Shown: positions 21,877 to 34,638, counted from the stretch's first letter. The stretch is 64,000 nucleotides of DNA from Asterionellopsis glacialis (GCA_014885115.2 WKLE02001195.1:1-64000), one strand, 5' to 3'. Notes: generated by a model not told the origin, from the letters alone. Numbers and translations: made by a program.

Positions 21877-23199
21877 TCAACGGTTCAAAAACTCCAATAA
21901 TTGTTCCGCATGTTCTTTACATCCAGGCATTAAGTACATGGCTCTAGCTCTAGTGATGTACTCGACAGCTCTCGTTAGATTTTCTTCTTCTAAGGAGACC
22001 ATGAGGTGTTTCAAATGGAAGAGAGCATCACACGCAAAGGATTGGACTACAATGCTGCTAGAGTGAATTTCCATAGCGTTGAGAATAGCTCCAATGCCGC
22101 CAGTATTACTCACAAGTAATTGGTTACCTCCATTCTTGTGGCAAAGGTTGCCAATAGCGGTACAGCAGGCCTTCTGTACACCAAGGTGATTGGGGAATGT
22201 TGTCATGGCAAGGAGGATGGCTTGGATACCATTCGAAGCAGAAATGACAACTCGGTAGTATCCATCCTCGGCAAAATGGGCAAGGGTACTGCATTCATCA
22301 AACGGGATACAAGTGGCGGCTTCTTCATCTGATGTACACTTTTGAAATTGGTCTATTTTGCTCCAGATTCTCTCTATAAGTTCTTTGGCACCTTGACCAG
22401 AAGAGCGTTGGACCAAACTGACAGACAACCGAGAGCGTGAATTATAATTGGATAGATTCCCCCCTGAGGAACAACGAGAACTAAGTCTAGAATTAATAAG
22501 GTTCGTATCAGACGTGCAATTACGGGATACTCGGTTGTTTTTCTTCTGTTTATCTAAGTTTCCTGGGTCAGATGAGGTAGACTTGAAACTAGACAAGTCC
22601 AAATCATACGCACTGCTTGAGGCTCTCTTGGGCTTGGTTGAAGCCACGGATGAAGTTGATGATGTCGCAGATGTAGCTGATGATGACGACTTCCAACTAG
22701 GTTTTAGGGAATTCGCTGAAAGGGTAATGCCCATAGGGATCATGCTTGGATACAGTCCACGGCGTTTCTCTGAGGATAGCTCTCGAGAAGTATCTTCCAC
22801 AATATCTGATAGCTTCTTTGGTGTCTCCAATGATGAGCTCGAATGGCGACGAATCACCCTCCGTACTGAAGAAGGTTTCTTATCGAGTGCCATTATCTTA
22901 TCGGACTCCTTTTCCGTGGTCTTCCTTGATTTTAAAATATCCGTCAACCGTGAGGCTGATGATGCCTTACTAGACTTTAAAGTCTTTATTCCAGATCTTT
23001 TGGTATCCTGCTTGTCCACAGCTGTGGGCAAGATTCTTTCAGTTCCAATGCTAGCAACTGGTTGAGATCCTACCATTTTATTTATTTCTGCCTGTTCTTC
23101 TATGCTGCTTGCAGTGGTGCTTGCTGCTCCTTTCACTTGACTCGAAACACTCTTGACTTCGCGTGATGAATCCATAATAAACCCTAAGGGGCGGGCCAT
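21877..23199 (-). CDS. Armadillo-like repeat protein with disordered N-terminus
   Basis: 440 residues, single exon; ATG at 23199, with a second in-frame ATG nine codons in (MDSSREVK). The first about 270 residues are Ser/Lys/Arg-rich and low in complexity. From about residue 275 the protein is helical with armadillo-type repeats: IQAILLAMTTFPNHLGVQKA, then CCTAIGNLCHKNGGNQLLVS, then GGIGAILNAMEIHSSSIVVQ. It ends in a helix that reads as TPR- or ARM-like (ARAMYLMPGCKEHAEQLLEF). Such modules mediate protein-protein binding. No specific orthologue is recognised. Confidence 0.75.
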   Translation of the reverse strand: MARPLGFIMDSSREVKSVSSQVKGAASTTASSIEEQAEINKMVGSQPVASIGTERILPTAVDKQDTKRSGIKTLKSSKASSASRLTDILKSRKTTEKESDKIMALDKKPSSVRRVIRRHSSSSLETPKKLSDIVEDTSRELSSEKRRGLYPSMIPMGITLSANSLKPSWKSSSSATSATSSTSSVASTKPKRASSSAYDLDLSSFKSTSSDPGNLDKQKKNNRVSRNCTSDTNLINSRLSSRCSSGGNLSNYNSRSRLSVSLVQRSSGQGAKELIERIWSKIDQFQKCTSDEEAATCIPFDECSTLAHFAEDGYYRVVISASNGIQAILLAMTTFPNHLGVQKACCTAIGNLCHKNGGNQLLVSNTGGIGAILNAMEIHSSSIVVQSFACDALFHLKHLMVSLEEENLTRAVEYITRARAMYLMPGCKEHAEQLLEFLNR

Positions 23200-26100
23200 G
23201 CTCCAGGGTGCGGAACCTTCAGTTTTATGATGGCCTCTTTGTTTGCTTCCTACTCTAGAACTATCTTGGAAGAGGAACAGAGAATGCGTCTCGCGACAAT
23301 AGCAATATTCAATTTGTCTATTGTATAGAGTTACAACCTGAAAAGAAGGCTGCGTGCTTATCTTTTAAAATGCGGTGCTGGTGAAGTGGTCTGTGGGGAG
23401 CTTCAGCAGTGTTCAGGTAAGTATCGTACCAGGACCTCTTGTCCTAACCTGCAACTGTGGAAATATGCAGCGCCACACAGCTAAACAGCCTTGGACTACC
23501 AGTGCAAGAGCAGCTGGTGAGCCGGGTGGATTGATGGGGGTGTTGTTTGCAGTGATAACATGTGTCATAATACCAAGTATGGAAAACACCCATTTTTAGT
23601 TGGATCAGATGTTATTTAAATACTTGAAATTCCATATTATTTGTACATGGTGTAATATCAGTACTTTATTTCACAGGTGTTCCATGCATCGTGGAATATG
23701 ACTCTCGCCTCTAGAGAAACTGTATTTGGACCCTGGTAGGATACGGGTACCTTGTCCCAACGGTAAAAGGCAGATGTAATCATCCTAATACGATTTATTA
23801 ATATTTAGAATGTGTATTATATAAAAAAAGACTCCAAACATACAAATATTCGTCATCTTTGGAAATGACGGATGGTCTGCAACACCTGTTTATTTTTACG
23901 GATACCTTCTATTGCTCACACGCCCTTGGAATCCCCGCAGAGCCTTGTGCATCGCAGTCCAATATCGAGTATGACAATTTTCCCCAAAACGATGAAATGT
24001 ATGACGATCATACCCTAAGCAAATGTCTATAATATTTCTATGTACATGAATAAGACATCCTTGTCCTAACAAAAGAGACCAAATCTTGCAATACGGGTAC
24101 AACATACGTAGATGCGACGACGATTCATACCTGGTAAGCCAAGAAATCAAAATAGGAATAGTCCAAATTTTCGTACAAGCTATTTTGTTCTTTGATGTAT
24201 TAATTGGTCTTACCTAAAAGATACATAGTTCGAACGAAAACATATTCATTAAGTGGAAAACTCCTATTTTGAATTAGAGGAGTGACGATGAGGGGTATGC
24301 ATAGTACATAATATTTTCTTGGTACAATGTTTCTCCCGAGAGAGCTTTGCACTTTTTAGTTGAAGTTTTTCGAAAAAGGCTTTTTGGCATTTGCAAAACG
24401 CTATGTCGAGCTTGAGCAATCTTGACTTCTTAATCGAACTAGCAGGTGAATGCCACATTGAACATTGAGATAAAAGTTTATGCGGAGTTCTTTTTTTAAT
24501 TAACTACCTGCCGGTATCTACTGTAGGACCTGGTACTTTTCTGGAGTACAGGTAAGTCTCTGCAACTGTGCAACTTTCATATTATAATATTATGATGATG
24601 GATTTATAGTTCCGAAAAAAAGGTATTTTTGTTTGAACTTCTATTTTTATTATATTATATATTGAATACTGAATTGAGGAACTTTGATGGTGAGGTTACA
24701 GAATATAGGAAAAATGTCAACAGAGTATGCAATACTGTAGGACAAGTTACTAGAGCTGGAACAGAAGAATTGCGTCTTCATTGAAAAAAATAAAGAATAC
24801 ACAGTAGGATTCCCAAGACCAACTCTCAGGGACCTATGTCGTGATCAAAGTGGTGTAACTGAGCAAAGCATTATTGAAAAATGAGATTTTACGCGGATAT
24901 ACGAGTAGAAAGAATGTACTTGCTACATTATAGGTGATACTACTTTCGAAAGTTTCTCATTTGAAATAGGTCTGTAAAATTCTGTTACTGAGTAACATAA
25001 AAAAAATGAATAGTCCTAAGATTCTCTACTTACGAAATACCAACTCCTGGATTCGCAGATGGATTCTTCCCTACAATATTTCTCTAATACAAAAAGAATT
25101 GCATTTTCTTCAGAGTAGACCAACTCATTATTATTAGGGACTCTGTACGCTACAGTAAACTCAACAAAAAATGTATACTCTACAATATTAATTCAGTAGC
25201 TGGCAGTGTAGTCGACTAGTCTTGGAATAGTGTGATCGTAAAAATGCTTCGTAAAAAAAATAAGAACAGAGATGTGTTCGAATTATATATTGTAAACTAT
25301 GAAGCAGCTGGCAGGAGAACTACTTGTGCACTCTTTTAGATATGAAGATTCATCGGCAGGGTATAAGACAATTATTTATTATAATAATAATAACATCGGT
25401 AAATCAGGGGGTTCCAAATAATTTTTGTTCCATACTTTTTAGAAAAATGCAGGACTGGTAATCCTTTCCTTATTTGCAGTATGTAGAAACGCATATTATG
25501 AAAATATTCATATCTTGAAAGATACGTACTGTGAATGTTGGGGGGTGACCAATACAGATCAAAGATCGAGCCTTTCATTATAGACTAGGCTTCCTGCCTC
25601 AGTTATGCTATTGCACATTTGCGAAGATCATCACTGTATCAAGAGCAGAGTATGTACTTCTATGAATCTATGAAGAATTTTAAAATCAATTAACTTCTTC
25701 ATGAGCAAGTATACCTTGTAGACAAGACGTAGGACCTACTTCGTGTACGTTTTGCACAGGATCATTTTTTTGAAGGTTTTGTCTTCTGTGAAGTACATAA
25801 GCTATGCCCATGAAACACATTCCGAATATTTGGCAATCTGCGATCTTGTTTTATTCGCCCCCGATTGTTTCAGAAAATTTGAGAATCTGCTATCTTGTTT
25901 TATTCGCCTCTGATTCTTTCAGAAAATTTGAGAATCTGCCATCATCTTTTTTAGGGGTCCAAGGGTTCAATAGAAAGTAAAAAACTCCAATTTGAAATAT
26001 TTTTTTCTCGAAAATACAATCGAGGCTTACAAGATGAATTAGGTTTAATGCTCTAGAGTACCAAGACTTATCACTAGTTCCAGTGTATTGATTTGAGCTA

Positions 26101-26770
26101 TTGCCCATATTTTTTGTACATACAGTAGCATTGCAAAAGTCTCTCGACACCTCTTGAATGCCAAGGCACTAAGCAAAACGGGTAGTTTTGTATTGGGTGA
26201 ATCAACTTCTTTTCTCGCTGTTTTCCTACATGATTATTCAAGTATCAGTGATTGATATAGACTTCATGAATACTAAGCGGCATATCTTTTGTGCGTCTAC
26301 CAGTTCAAAAGCTGCATTGTGTTGTGGGAGAGTCTGCGCATTCCAGCAAAATCTCACTCGTAACAATGCATCTTGATGACTACGAAAAATAGTAAGCAAC
26401 TCTGGAAAATAAAAGCAATCGCAAAAGAATGCATGTTAAATACTTAAAAAATAGCGGATTGGAAGCTCAACATAGCATCTAGAGAATTAGCGTGAGAAAA
26501 CACGATGATTCATGCAAGAATCCTAAGAAAAGAGCAGCAGCGTCGGCCATAACTTCTGAAAATATGATCCAAATCAAATAGAAGTACATCATTGCGTGTA
26601 TAGATTTATAAATTTGTTTATTATAACCTATTAATTTTACTGAGAGTCATTCCATTGGGTGTGCTTTGACAGAAAACAAACCATTTCGTGAAGGTTTGGA
26701 TTTTTGTTCAAAACCCCATATTATTACTACCTAGTCATTCCGAAGATGTTGAAAGTATGATATCATGCAT
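23200..26770. other. Gene-poor 3.6-kb region
   Basis: Very AT-rich; no frame has recognisable protein content. It contains scattered TACCTGGTAC-like words (for example ACCTGGTAC at 24528-24536), a CTCTAGAG-like word near 23711 and a 49-bp tandem repeat at 25835-25940. It may be decayed transposable-element DNA, but I found no transposase, reverse transcriptase or LTR. Confidence 0.4.
25835..25940. repeat. 49-bp tandem repeat, just over two copies
   Basis: Unit beginning AATCTGCGATCTTGTTTTAT recurs with period 49 at 25835, 25884 and partially 25933. Copies differ at a few bases. Confidence 0.75.
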
Positions 26771-27253
26771 TTAATCTTCTTCTGGGAGTAATCCGCCTTC
26801 AATAATCGCAGCAATATCTTGAGATCTCATGAAACTTAATTTTTTACCATCAGGTGTTTCTTCATCTTTTGGTCCGATACCCCATGGATTTTTAGCAATA
26901 ACAATATCACCAACTTTCATACCCTCTGGCATCGGAGCAACTATTCCGTTTTCTTCTTCGCGTCCAGAACCCATACTCAAAACTTTGCACAGATGAAGTC
27001 TGGGTTGATCTTCATCAGGGACAAACAGACCACTCTCTGTTTTGGGTTTACCTTGAATACGTTCTACCAAGACCATATCATAATGACATTGGACAGCACC
27101 TTCCTTAATCATTTTATCATCCAATACAAGCCTTCCTACACCAGCACCACCAGTCCATTGTGGTCCACCACCAGCAACTTCAAAGCCGCTTACAGAAGTT
27201 GCACCGAGAAGAAGAAGGAGAGAAGCTGAAATTGATCGAGGTGACATCATCAT
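26771..27253 (-). CDS. Chaperonin 10 (GroES/Cpn10), plastid-type leader
   Basis: 160 residues, single exon; three consecutive ATG codons at the start. The first about 23 residues are a signal peptide (SLLLLLGATSVSG) followed by Phe, the diatom plastid or secretory entry motif. The mature part is a Cpn10 fold: MVLVERIQGKPKTESGLFVP is the conserved core strand plus mobile loop, followed by LCKVLSMGSG and GMKVGDIVIAKNPWG. Cpn10 is the heptameric lid of Cpn60, and this copy probably serves the plastid. It is one complete domain, not the tandem Cpn20 form of plants. The C-terminus ends in an acidic GLLPEED tail. Confidence 0.92.
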   Translation of the reverse strand: MMMSPRSISASLLLLLGATSVSGFEVAGGGPQWTGGAGVGRLVLDDKMIKEGAVQCHYDMVLVERIQGKPKTESGLFVPDEDQPRLHLCKVLSMGSGREEENGIVAPMPEGMKVGDIVIAKNPWGIGPKDEETPDGKKLSFMRSQDIAAIIEGGLLPEED

Positions 27254-27993
27254 GATATATTGTGTGTGTTTTTTAAACTGATGCGTCTGAATAATTTTGT
27301 AATTACAAGTTCTCGAATTATGAAATGCAATAAGTTCTCTTTGACCTTGTTGTGATTGTTGTTTCTAGGTCTCTTCCCTGTCGCAAGTGTTGTCGCGTTG
27401 TGCAGTGATAATGATGTATGCAATAGAGAGGATCTCCGATAGCTCTGCGACAAAGAAAAAAGAGAAATCGGTGATGGGTTTTCGTACGTCAACATGAGCG
27501 CCACTGCCGGGTTCCTCTCGGAATTTCTAGGTCAGTCAGAGCCACCCACGCGAACCCGCATATCGTTTAGTGCGCATTCCCTCGCGTGAAGGGCTTCTGC
27601 AGTACTTTCTTTTTATGTTTTCGTGTTTTGGACGACGAAGGCAAGACAGCCTGCAGCACCGCTGGCTGGGAATCTAAAAGATCGATTCCGATGTTGCCAG
27701 TCTGTGACAAAAATGCCCCGAAATAGAAATTAGGTGTATGTAAATAGTGCTTTTAGTTACATTTTATTTTTATATATTGATATATAGGTAATTGCAGAAG
27801 ATTCTCTCAAAATGAAGGTTTTAGTAACACCTATTTCTGCTTGTCTGCCAACTGTACGCTGACAAGGTTGTCCACCACCAAGCCACAAACACAACACAAA
27901 AAGTAAAAGAGCACTGTTGTGATACCATTAATCTACTAGAAAGCATCACTACTTTTCTTTTCCATTTGATTTTAATTCTATGAAGTAAAAATC
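27254..27993. other. Divergent promoter region
   Basis: 740 bp between Cpn10 and Snu114. No gene supported. Confidence 0.4.
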
Positions 27994-30900
27994 ATGTCAG
28001 ACGAAGAGCAGGAACTTTATGATGAATTTGGGAATTACATTGGTCCTGATTTAGACGATGACGATTCCTCGTCAGATGAAGAGTCTTCGGCAGCATCATC
28101 AGAAGATGGAGAAAAGCCTAGTGCACCGGATGACGCCTCGGATGTTTCGGATGAAGATGGTGGTGGTACTCAAGCCATGGTAATTCACGAAGAGCAAGAA
28201 CTACAAGAGACGGGTGATCCTGCGAGTGCCATTGTCTTACATGAAGATAAGGAGCATTATCCATCAGCAGATCAAGTTTATGGCGAAGAAGTCCGAACAG
28301 CGGTATTAGATGAAGATGCTATGGATTTAGATGTACCACTTGTAGAGCCTGTATCGACAAAAAGTAATTTAGCTGTTTCCACGGGTGCCATTGCGACTAT
28401 ATTGGAGGAAACCTTACACAAGGAAGAAAATTTAGTATTTAGAGATGATTACTTATCTGCAATTTTATCCAATGAAACAACACGAACACGACGTGGTGTC
28501 GCCTTAGTAGGTCATTTACATTGTGGGAAAACAACACTATTAGACCTGTGGTTAGAACAAACATCACGTAAACCTGATGCGTGGGGTCCTAAAGCTGCCC
28601 TAGAGCAGGAAGCGTATCCAAGATATACAGATACTCTGGAGAGTGAACAAAAGCGACGTATGAGTTTAGTAAGTACACCTCTCACAACAATTTTGCCTGA
28701 TAGTCGTGGAAAGAGTTATGCCATGACTATTCTAGATTGTCCTGGACATGCCAATTTTCATGACGAATCAGTTGCAGCCTTACGCGGTGTTGATGGTGCT
28801 GTGGTTGTACTTGATGCTGTCGAGGGTATCATGCTCCATACAGAAATGGTGGTGCGACAAGCTGTATCAGACGGCCTGCCTATATGCCTGATGATTAACA
28901 AAGTCGACCGCCTCATTTTAGAATTAAAGATGCCACCACGGGATACATATTACAAACTATTGAATTTGATTGATTCTATGAATGATTTGATTGGCAAGGC
29001 ATCCAACGGACGGTATCCTAAATTAAGTCCTGAGAGGGGCAATGTTGCATTTGCATCGGCTCTACATGGGTGGTGCTTTACACTTGGAAGTTATGCCCAA
29101 TTGTATTTAGATCATTGTTGTTTAGAAGATGATGAAGGCTTGGGTGATAACCTATCAACCGAAGACTTTGCCAAACGGCTTTGGGGTGATTCATTTTATG
29201 ACATGTCAACTAAAACATTCCATACCAAATCAAGAGATTGTCAACAATCTGGTACGGAACGTACCTTTTGCACCTTTATATTAGAACCATTATACAAGAT
29301 TTATACAGCGTGTCTGGCAGAGAGTGAAACAGATGTGTCTAAGTTGTTAAGAAGTGTCGGTGTTTTACTTAATCGTGATCAGTTGAGATCAAGTGCAAGA
29401 CAACTTTTACGTGCTGCACTTTCACGGTTCTTTGGCAGTGCAAGTGGTGGATTTGTTGATATGGTAGCTAAACATATGTGAGTTTTTGGTTTCTATTCCT
29501 GTTTGTGCTGGGATTGTGTAGTCATAGACATGGGCTTGGATAACGGACAGTGTTTCCAAATGATGACAACTTTGAAGCGGACTAGAGTCTCCGATATAAA
29601 CACCAGGGTAGTAGCTGGTGGTGTGGATATTTTGCTTGCCTGAAGGAACATTACACCGCGTTCGACTTGCCCCACCGTTGACGATTGCACTCGTATTGAC
29701 CTATAATACGAGGCAAGTTCTAACACTTTTGCCTTCATCGTGCCGATCCTTTTACTCTTATTTGCAAAATTTTAGCCCATGTCCTGCAGCTGCTGCCAGG
29801 GGAAAGGTAGCACGTTGTTATTCGGGTCCGATGGATTCTTCTATAGCATCCGCCATGATGAAGTGTGATCCTAGAGGACCTCTCATGATCCATTGTATCA
29901 AATTATATGCTTCGCCAGATGGACAATCTTTTTCAACCTTGGGGCGGATTTATTCGGGAACAGTTCGCCCTGGTAAGTTTGCAATTTCTATTTTGAATGA
30001 TTTGACAGTTCCACATATGCAAAATTCAACTGAATTCTTATTATTATTTCGATCTTCTTTTGTATTCTTCTCTCGTTATGAAGGCGATCAAGTTCGTGTT
30101 TTGGGTGAAGGGTATTCTCCTGATGACGACGAAGACATGGCTGTTGCAACAGTATCTGCGGTGTCGATTCCACGCGGTCGTAGTCGAACAGAAGTAACAA
30201 TGGCGAAAGCGGGGAATTGGGTATTATTGGAAGGAGTTGATTCCAATATATCGAAAACAGCAACAATCACTGCCACTCCAGAAGGACAGAAAGACCCTGC
30301 TGTAGATGAACAAGACGAGCCACATATTTTTACCCCCTTGAAGTTTTCACAGGTACGTATCGATTACTTTTTATGATGGGCCTAGAACTAAACGGATATA
30401 TTGCTAGGTACTTCTTTGTTCTCCTTGTGGCCCAAAAGCTCATGAGCAGTTTCTCTTCTTCTTTTTCGTATCATTGTATCTTGCACAGGCTGGGGGTGAA
30501 TCTGTTGTAAAATTAGCAGTTGAACCATTGAATCCAGCAGAACTTCCAAAAATGGTGGAAGGATTACGCCGTATTTCCAAGGCGTATCCTATGGCACGAA
30601 CAAGAGTCGAAGAGAGCGGTGAACATGTGTTATTCGGCACTGGTGAATTATATTTGGATTGCATTATGCATGATCTTCGTCATGTGTATTCTGATATTGA
30701 AGTTAAAGTTGCAGATCCTGTAGTTGGATTCCGTGAAACGGTTTCAGAAACCAGTAGTATTAAATGCTTCGCCGAGGTAAGGCCAGAAAGAAAGAATAAG
30801 TATCGGGAACATTGTGAAAACTAAACCTGAAGGAGAAATGCATTCCGTAGTCTAACCAACTTCTTTTATATTTAACAGACGGCGAACAAGCGAAACAAAT

Positions 30901-31858
30901 TAACATTGATTGCTGAACCACTTGATGATGGACTAGCAGAAAAGTTGGAGTCAGGCAAAGTAAATATTGATTGGGACAATAAAAAGGTAGGCATACTTCT
31001 GACGCTTCCTATTCTCACAGTACAATGGGTATCAATACTGACTTATTATTATTTTCTCACCCGTTTTCGCTACAGCTTGGCAGATTTTTTCAAACGAAAT
31101 ATGATTGGGATTTGTTATCTTCTCGATCCGTTTGGGCATTTGGATCGTCACCAACACATGGTACGAATTTGCTCATGGATGATACCCTACCCAGTGAAGT
31201 TGATAAGGTGTTACTCAATACTTGTAAACAAAGCATTGTTCAAGGATTCCAATGGGCTACAAGAGAAGGTCCACTTTGTGAAGAACCTGTCCGAGGTACT
31301 AAAATTAAAATTTTGGATGCCATTCTTGCTGATAAACCTATTCATCGTGGAGGTGGACAAATGATCCCCACAGCTCGACGGACTGTTCATTCATCTTTGT
31401 TGACAGCCACACCACGCCTTATGGAACCTATATATCGATTACAGATTCAATGCGTAGGTGAAATTGTTGAATCAATTCAGCCTGTCCTAACGAAACGTCG
31501 AGGTCATATTGTTCAAGACAAGCCTATTACAGGCTCCACTCTCTATAGTTTACGAGGATTCATTCCGGTATTGGATAGTTTTGGATTCGAAACAGATCTT
31601 CGTACCTTTACGCAGGGCCAGGCTATGGTCCATTCGGTGTTTGATCATTGGGAGGTTGTTCCTGGTGATCCGTTGGATAGAAATGTTATTCTTCATCCTC
31701 TTGAACCAAGTCCACCTGGAGTACTCGCTAGAGAGTTACTAGTAAAAACTCGTAGACGTAAGGGATTGTCAGAAGATGTGTCAACCAGCAAATTCTTCGA
31801 CGAGGGCATGAAGGAGCACCTTGCAGGAGAGGCAGATATTGAAGAAGTTGAACAGTGA
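27994..31858 (+). CDS. EFTUD2: U5 snRNP GTPase Snu114/EFTUD2, six exons
   Basis: Exons 27994-29477, 29776-29972, 30084-30352, 30489-30776, 30879-30986, 31076-31858; 1042 residues. Introns are 298, 111, 136, 102 and 89 bp, all GT-AG. It is an EF-2-like GTPase that controls U4/U6 unwinding and spliceosome disassembly with Prp8 and Brr2. The N-terminus has the family signature [11 protein letters not shown], then an acidic stretch and [22 protein letters not shown]-motifs: GHLHCGKT (G1, about residue 172), DCPGH (G3), NKVDRLILE (G4). Later conserved blocks are [48 protein letters not shown] and [13 protein letters not shown]. Exon ends were chosen so these blocks join without gaps. All G-motif residues expected for the family are present. 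Confidence 0.96.
29478..29775 (+). other. Longest intron of the Snu114 gene
   Basis: 298-bp intron with GTGAGT donor and TTTTAG acceptor, phase 2; splicing restores [13 protein letters not shown]. The other four introns are 89-136 bp. It contains an antisense open frame of 81 codons that I regard as chance. Confidence 0.8.
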
Positions 31859-32323
31859 GCCAAACCCTGTCATAGTTGGGGCCGTTGGTGCAGTATCAAA
31901 TTGAAATTTGGGTCATGCCATTTGAGGCGACGATGGTTTTTCCTGTAACACCCTATAGATAATACCGACTTTTTCTACTAGTAAATTCATCAGCTGCTTT
32001 ATGATTCGAGAGAACTGGCGTAGATTTTTCTGTGCTGCATCCCAAAAGTGTAGGACTGGAGGAGTGGAGTCCCTCGCACTAGTTAACCGAGGAAGAAAGC
32101 TACAAGAACTTTTCTATGAACTTTGGTAGGGTGTTTGTGCTTCTCAGTTGATAACGTATTTATATGTTTTATTATTTTTAAATAAAGAATATTCCCCAAA
32201 AAATAGCAAATTACATTTTATGGAAGTAGAAACTCGAAAAGGATCTTTCCCTATTGTCATGATAATGTGTACGCATACTTATTTTTACAATAAAGGATGC
32301 AAAAGCAAAAGCAGAAGCAAGCA
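31859..32323. other. Spacer between convergent genes
   Basis: 465 bp; no gene seen. Confidence 0.4.
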
Positions 32324-33120
32324 TTAACAACCACGTCCGAGTTCCTCGCAAAGCGCAGCGCGTCTTTCTTCCTTGGATTTCTGTAATTCTTTTTGTTTAC
32401 TTTTTTCTGCTTGCATGGATTCTCCGAATGTCATGGGTCTAGTAGCTTTTTTCTGTAGTTCAGCCTTCTTCCTCAAACGTTCTTCCATGGCTGCTTTCTA
32501 TGTATCATGGAATATAAGATTATAATATAGAGGAGAAATAAAATACGAGTTAGTGATTTGAATTGACAAAAAATCCATAAGTCCATGAAATCCTAATATA
32601 GCAGAAAAAATATAGTACTGTTGGGATAGAGAGACCCTCCATGGAAAATTGGAGACACTCAGCATCAGCACCATGGATATGAATCGCGCCTTCTCAAGCG
32701 CGTCCATTTGATATTCCCCTTGTTTCCAAAAAAAGAAACAGCAGAGACAATCGAAGTTATAAAAATGCTTCAAAGATCTTTGCAGTTGTCGAGTTGAGGG
32801 GTTTTCCAAGACAATGTCTATGCATCATCATACACAACTACAAACCAAATTTTCAGTTTTTAAGACAATCGTACCTCGGCAGCCTTTTGTTCTTCTTCGG
32901 AAGGCATGGCCAAATCGTCCACAGCATCTTCTGCGAATACAACAACAGGTGGAGTCATAATTCCTCCAGCTACAAAAGCTGCAGCTGCTGTACCTAAAAA
33001 GGCTCTACGGTCTTCAATAGCATGCAAAGCAGTTGCTTGTTGTTGGATGTCTTGTGGGACAAACGCATCTGACTTGGCCAAACAAAAAGCGGCGGTAGCA
33101 ATAATAGATAAGGAACGCAT
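32324..33120 (-). CDS. Small thylakoid-lumen-targeted protein, two exons
   Basis: Exons, in coding order, 33120-32875 and 32497-32324; 139 residues; 377-bp intron (GCCGAG/GTACGA, ATAG/AAAGCA, phase 0). The second exon has no long open frame of its own but is clearly coding in register. The N-terminus is a signal peptide ending SDAFVP, the ASAFAP-type plastid motif. A second hydrophobic leader follows (AFLGTAAAAFVAGGIM, ending VVVFAED), consistent with lumen import. The mature part, about 75 residues, is charged and helical with heptad-like Glu/Lys and ends CEELGRGC, two cysteines flanking a Gly-Arg-Gly. Family not recognised; a small photosystem-associated subunit is a guess from location and size. 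Confidence 0.78.
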
Positions 33121-33948
33121 TGTGGTGGTACTTTTCTTCTAGCTAACTAATACAGCTGTGATGTAGTTACAGAGATGAGGTATGGACAACGGACTGATAT
33201 TTTGACTTGATTGACACAATAACCAACAACCATAATATTATAGAAACCAAATACCGGTAGATTTCGTTCGGTGTCAGCGAAAACAACAGTGCGACTGTCA
33301 TCAGTGCCAAATAACAACATGAAAACACAAAGTGGCGAATCTTTTTCCAACCACTGACGCAGTTGGATAGTGCGCACGATGTTTGATGTTTTGCGTGCAT
33401 TTATTTTATCTTCATCTGTACGTCATCCGTACACAATTTTGACCAGGGAGTCTTGCCATCTTCCTCTTTGCACCCGAACGAGACATCCGTCCAGTCAACA
33501 GCCGGGACAAAATGAGGTTCATGATCTAAGCTTTAGCTAATGCATTATATAAAAATATGTTTTTAAATATCAGCATTACATTTTCAAAACAACATTTTGG
33601 AAAATTAGTCAACTATTTTATTTCAATTAAAAGGATTTGCAAATAGCTAAACACAAGATGAGAAATATCTGCTGCTGCGTCCTGTGTCTCTGATCTGAGA
33701 TCTTGTCAAGACTCGATCGCCATCATTACCGCCATCTTATTCACCTTTCTCGGGGGAGTAACAATCAGGAAAGCACATTTGTCATCACTTACCGTCAACC
33801 CAGGTGCCTTTCCGCTGCAAGCATAGACCCTCCACATACGTTTCACTGATAACTTGGTTTCAAAGAGTCCATTTTACAAAAAAAAATTGTTTTAAAAACA
33901 AGACGACACATTATCACATATTATAATACTACGAAAAATAAAGCAAAC
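33121..33948. other. Divergent promoter region
   Basis: 828 bp; no gene supported. Overlapping minus-strand frames at 33147-33400 are in mutually different registers and lack motifs. Confidence 0.4.
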
Positions 33949-34638
33949 ATGGCTGGTAATGATAGTGCAAGTGCACCGAAGAAAATGTCCGCTCAAATGG
34001 ATGCTGTCTATAGGTTGATGACGGGAAAGGAGGAACGTACGATTGCTGAAAAGTTAGCGGATTCAAATCGCCCTACATGGGAACAGTACAAAAAAGACAA
34101 TAAGGATAAGTTGGATATATCTGGATTAGATCAGAAACAAATGGAGGAATATCGTAAAGAATTAGATCAAGATCGTGATAAGAAATTAAATCGTGGTTTG
34201 AATCATGGTGCTGGGGATAAAAGTAGCAGTAAGAAAAAAGATCGGAAAAGTAGTAGTAGGAAGAAGCGAAAAAAACGAGATTATTACAGTGATGAAAGTG
34301 ATGATTACTCATCCAACAGTGATGATGATGAATCATCTGACGATAGTCGCAGACGTCGAAGAAAAAAACACCACAAGAAGAAGAAACGAAAACGAAGTAG
34401 CAGCAAACACCGTAAAAGACATAGTTCAGATAGTTCTTCGGAAGATGATTATAGTAGTGACGATGATGGTGGTCGACGAAGCAAGAAGCATCATAAAAAG
34501 AAAAAGAAGCGCAAGCATCACAGGGAAAAGGAAAGGGGAAAGAAATCGTCATCATCTAGTGCTAAAAAAGAAGAAGGAATGGATGATGGGTATCGGCTAT
34601 CAAATTTCTTTACCAAAGGTTCAGATAGCGATGAGTAA
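33949..34638 (+). CDS. FAM133-like Lys/Ser-rich nuclear protein
   Basis: 229 residues, single exon. The N-terminal about 85 residues include NRPTWEQYKKDNKDKLD and KQMEEYRKELDQDRDKKLNR. These resemble the start of animal FAM133 proteins, where RPTWEEVKEQLEKKKKG is followed by a KELEKHREKLL helix. The rest alternates runs of Lys/Arg/His with Ser/Asp clusters, as in many nuclear speckle and splicing-associated proteins. The C-terminus has a distinct short motif, YRLSNFFTKGSDSDE. FAM133 function is poorly defined, so I infer only nuclear localisation. Convergent with the 2OG/TPR gene, 111 bp apart. Confidence 0.7.
   Translation: MAGNDSASAPKKMSAQMDAVYRLMTGKEERTIAEKLADSNRPTWEQYKKDNKDKLDISGLDQKQMEEYRKELDQDRDKKLNRGLNHGAGDKSSSKKKDRKSSSRKKRKKRDYYSDESDDYSSNSDDDESSDDSRRRRRKKHHKKKKRKRSSSKHRKRHSSDSSSEDDYSSDDDGGRRSKKHHKKKKKRKHHREKERGKKSSSSSAKKEEGMDDGYRLSNFFTKGSDSDE

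Noticed and set aside
23200..26770. Possible retrotransposon in the gene-poor stretch
   Set aside because: No reverse transcriptase, integrase or long terminal repeats can be read; only small tandem repeats.
34073..34555. 160-codon His/Tyr/Phe-rich frame antisense to the FAM133-like gene
   Set aside because: Shadow of Lys/Ser/Asp codons; no start context or motif.
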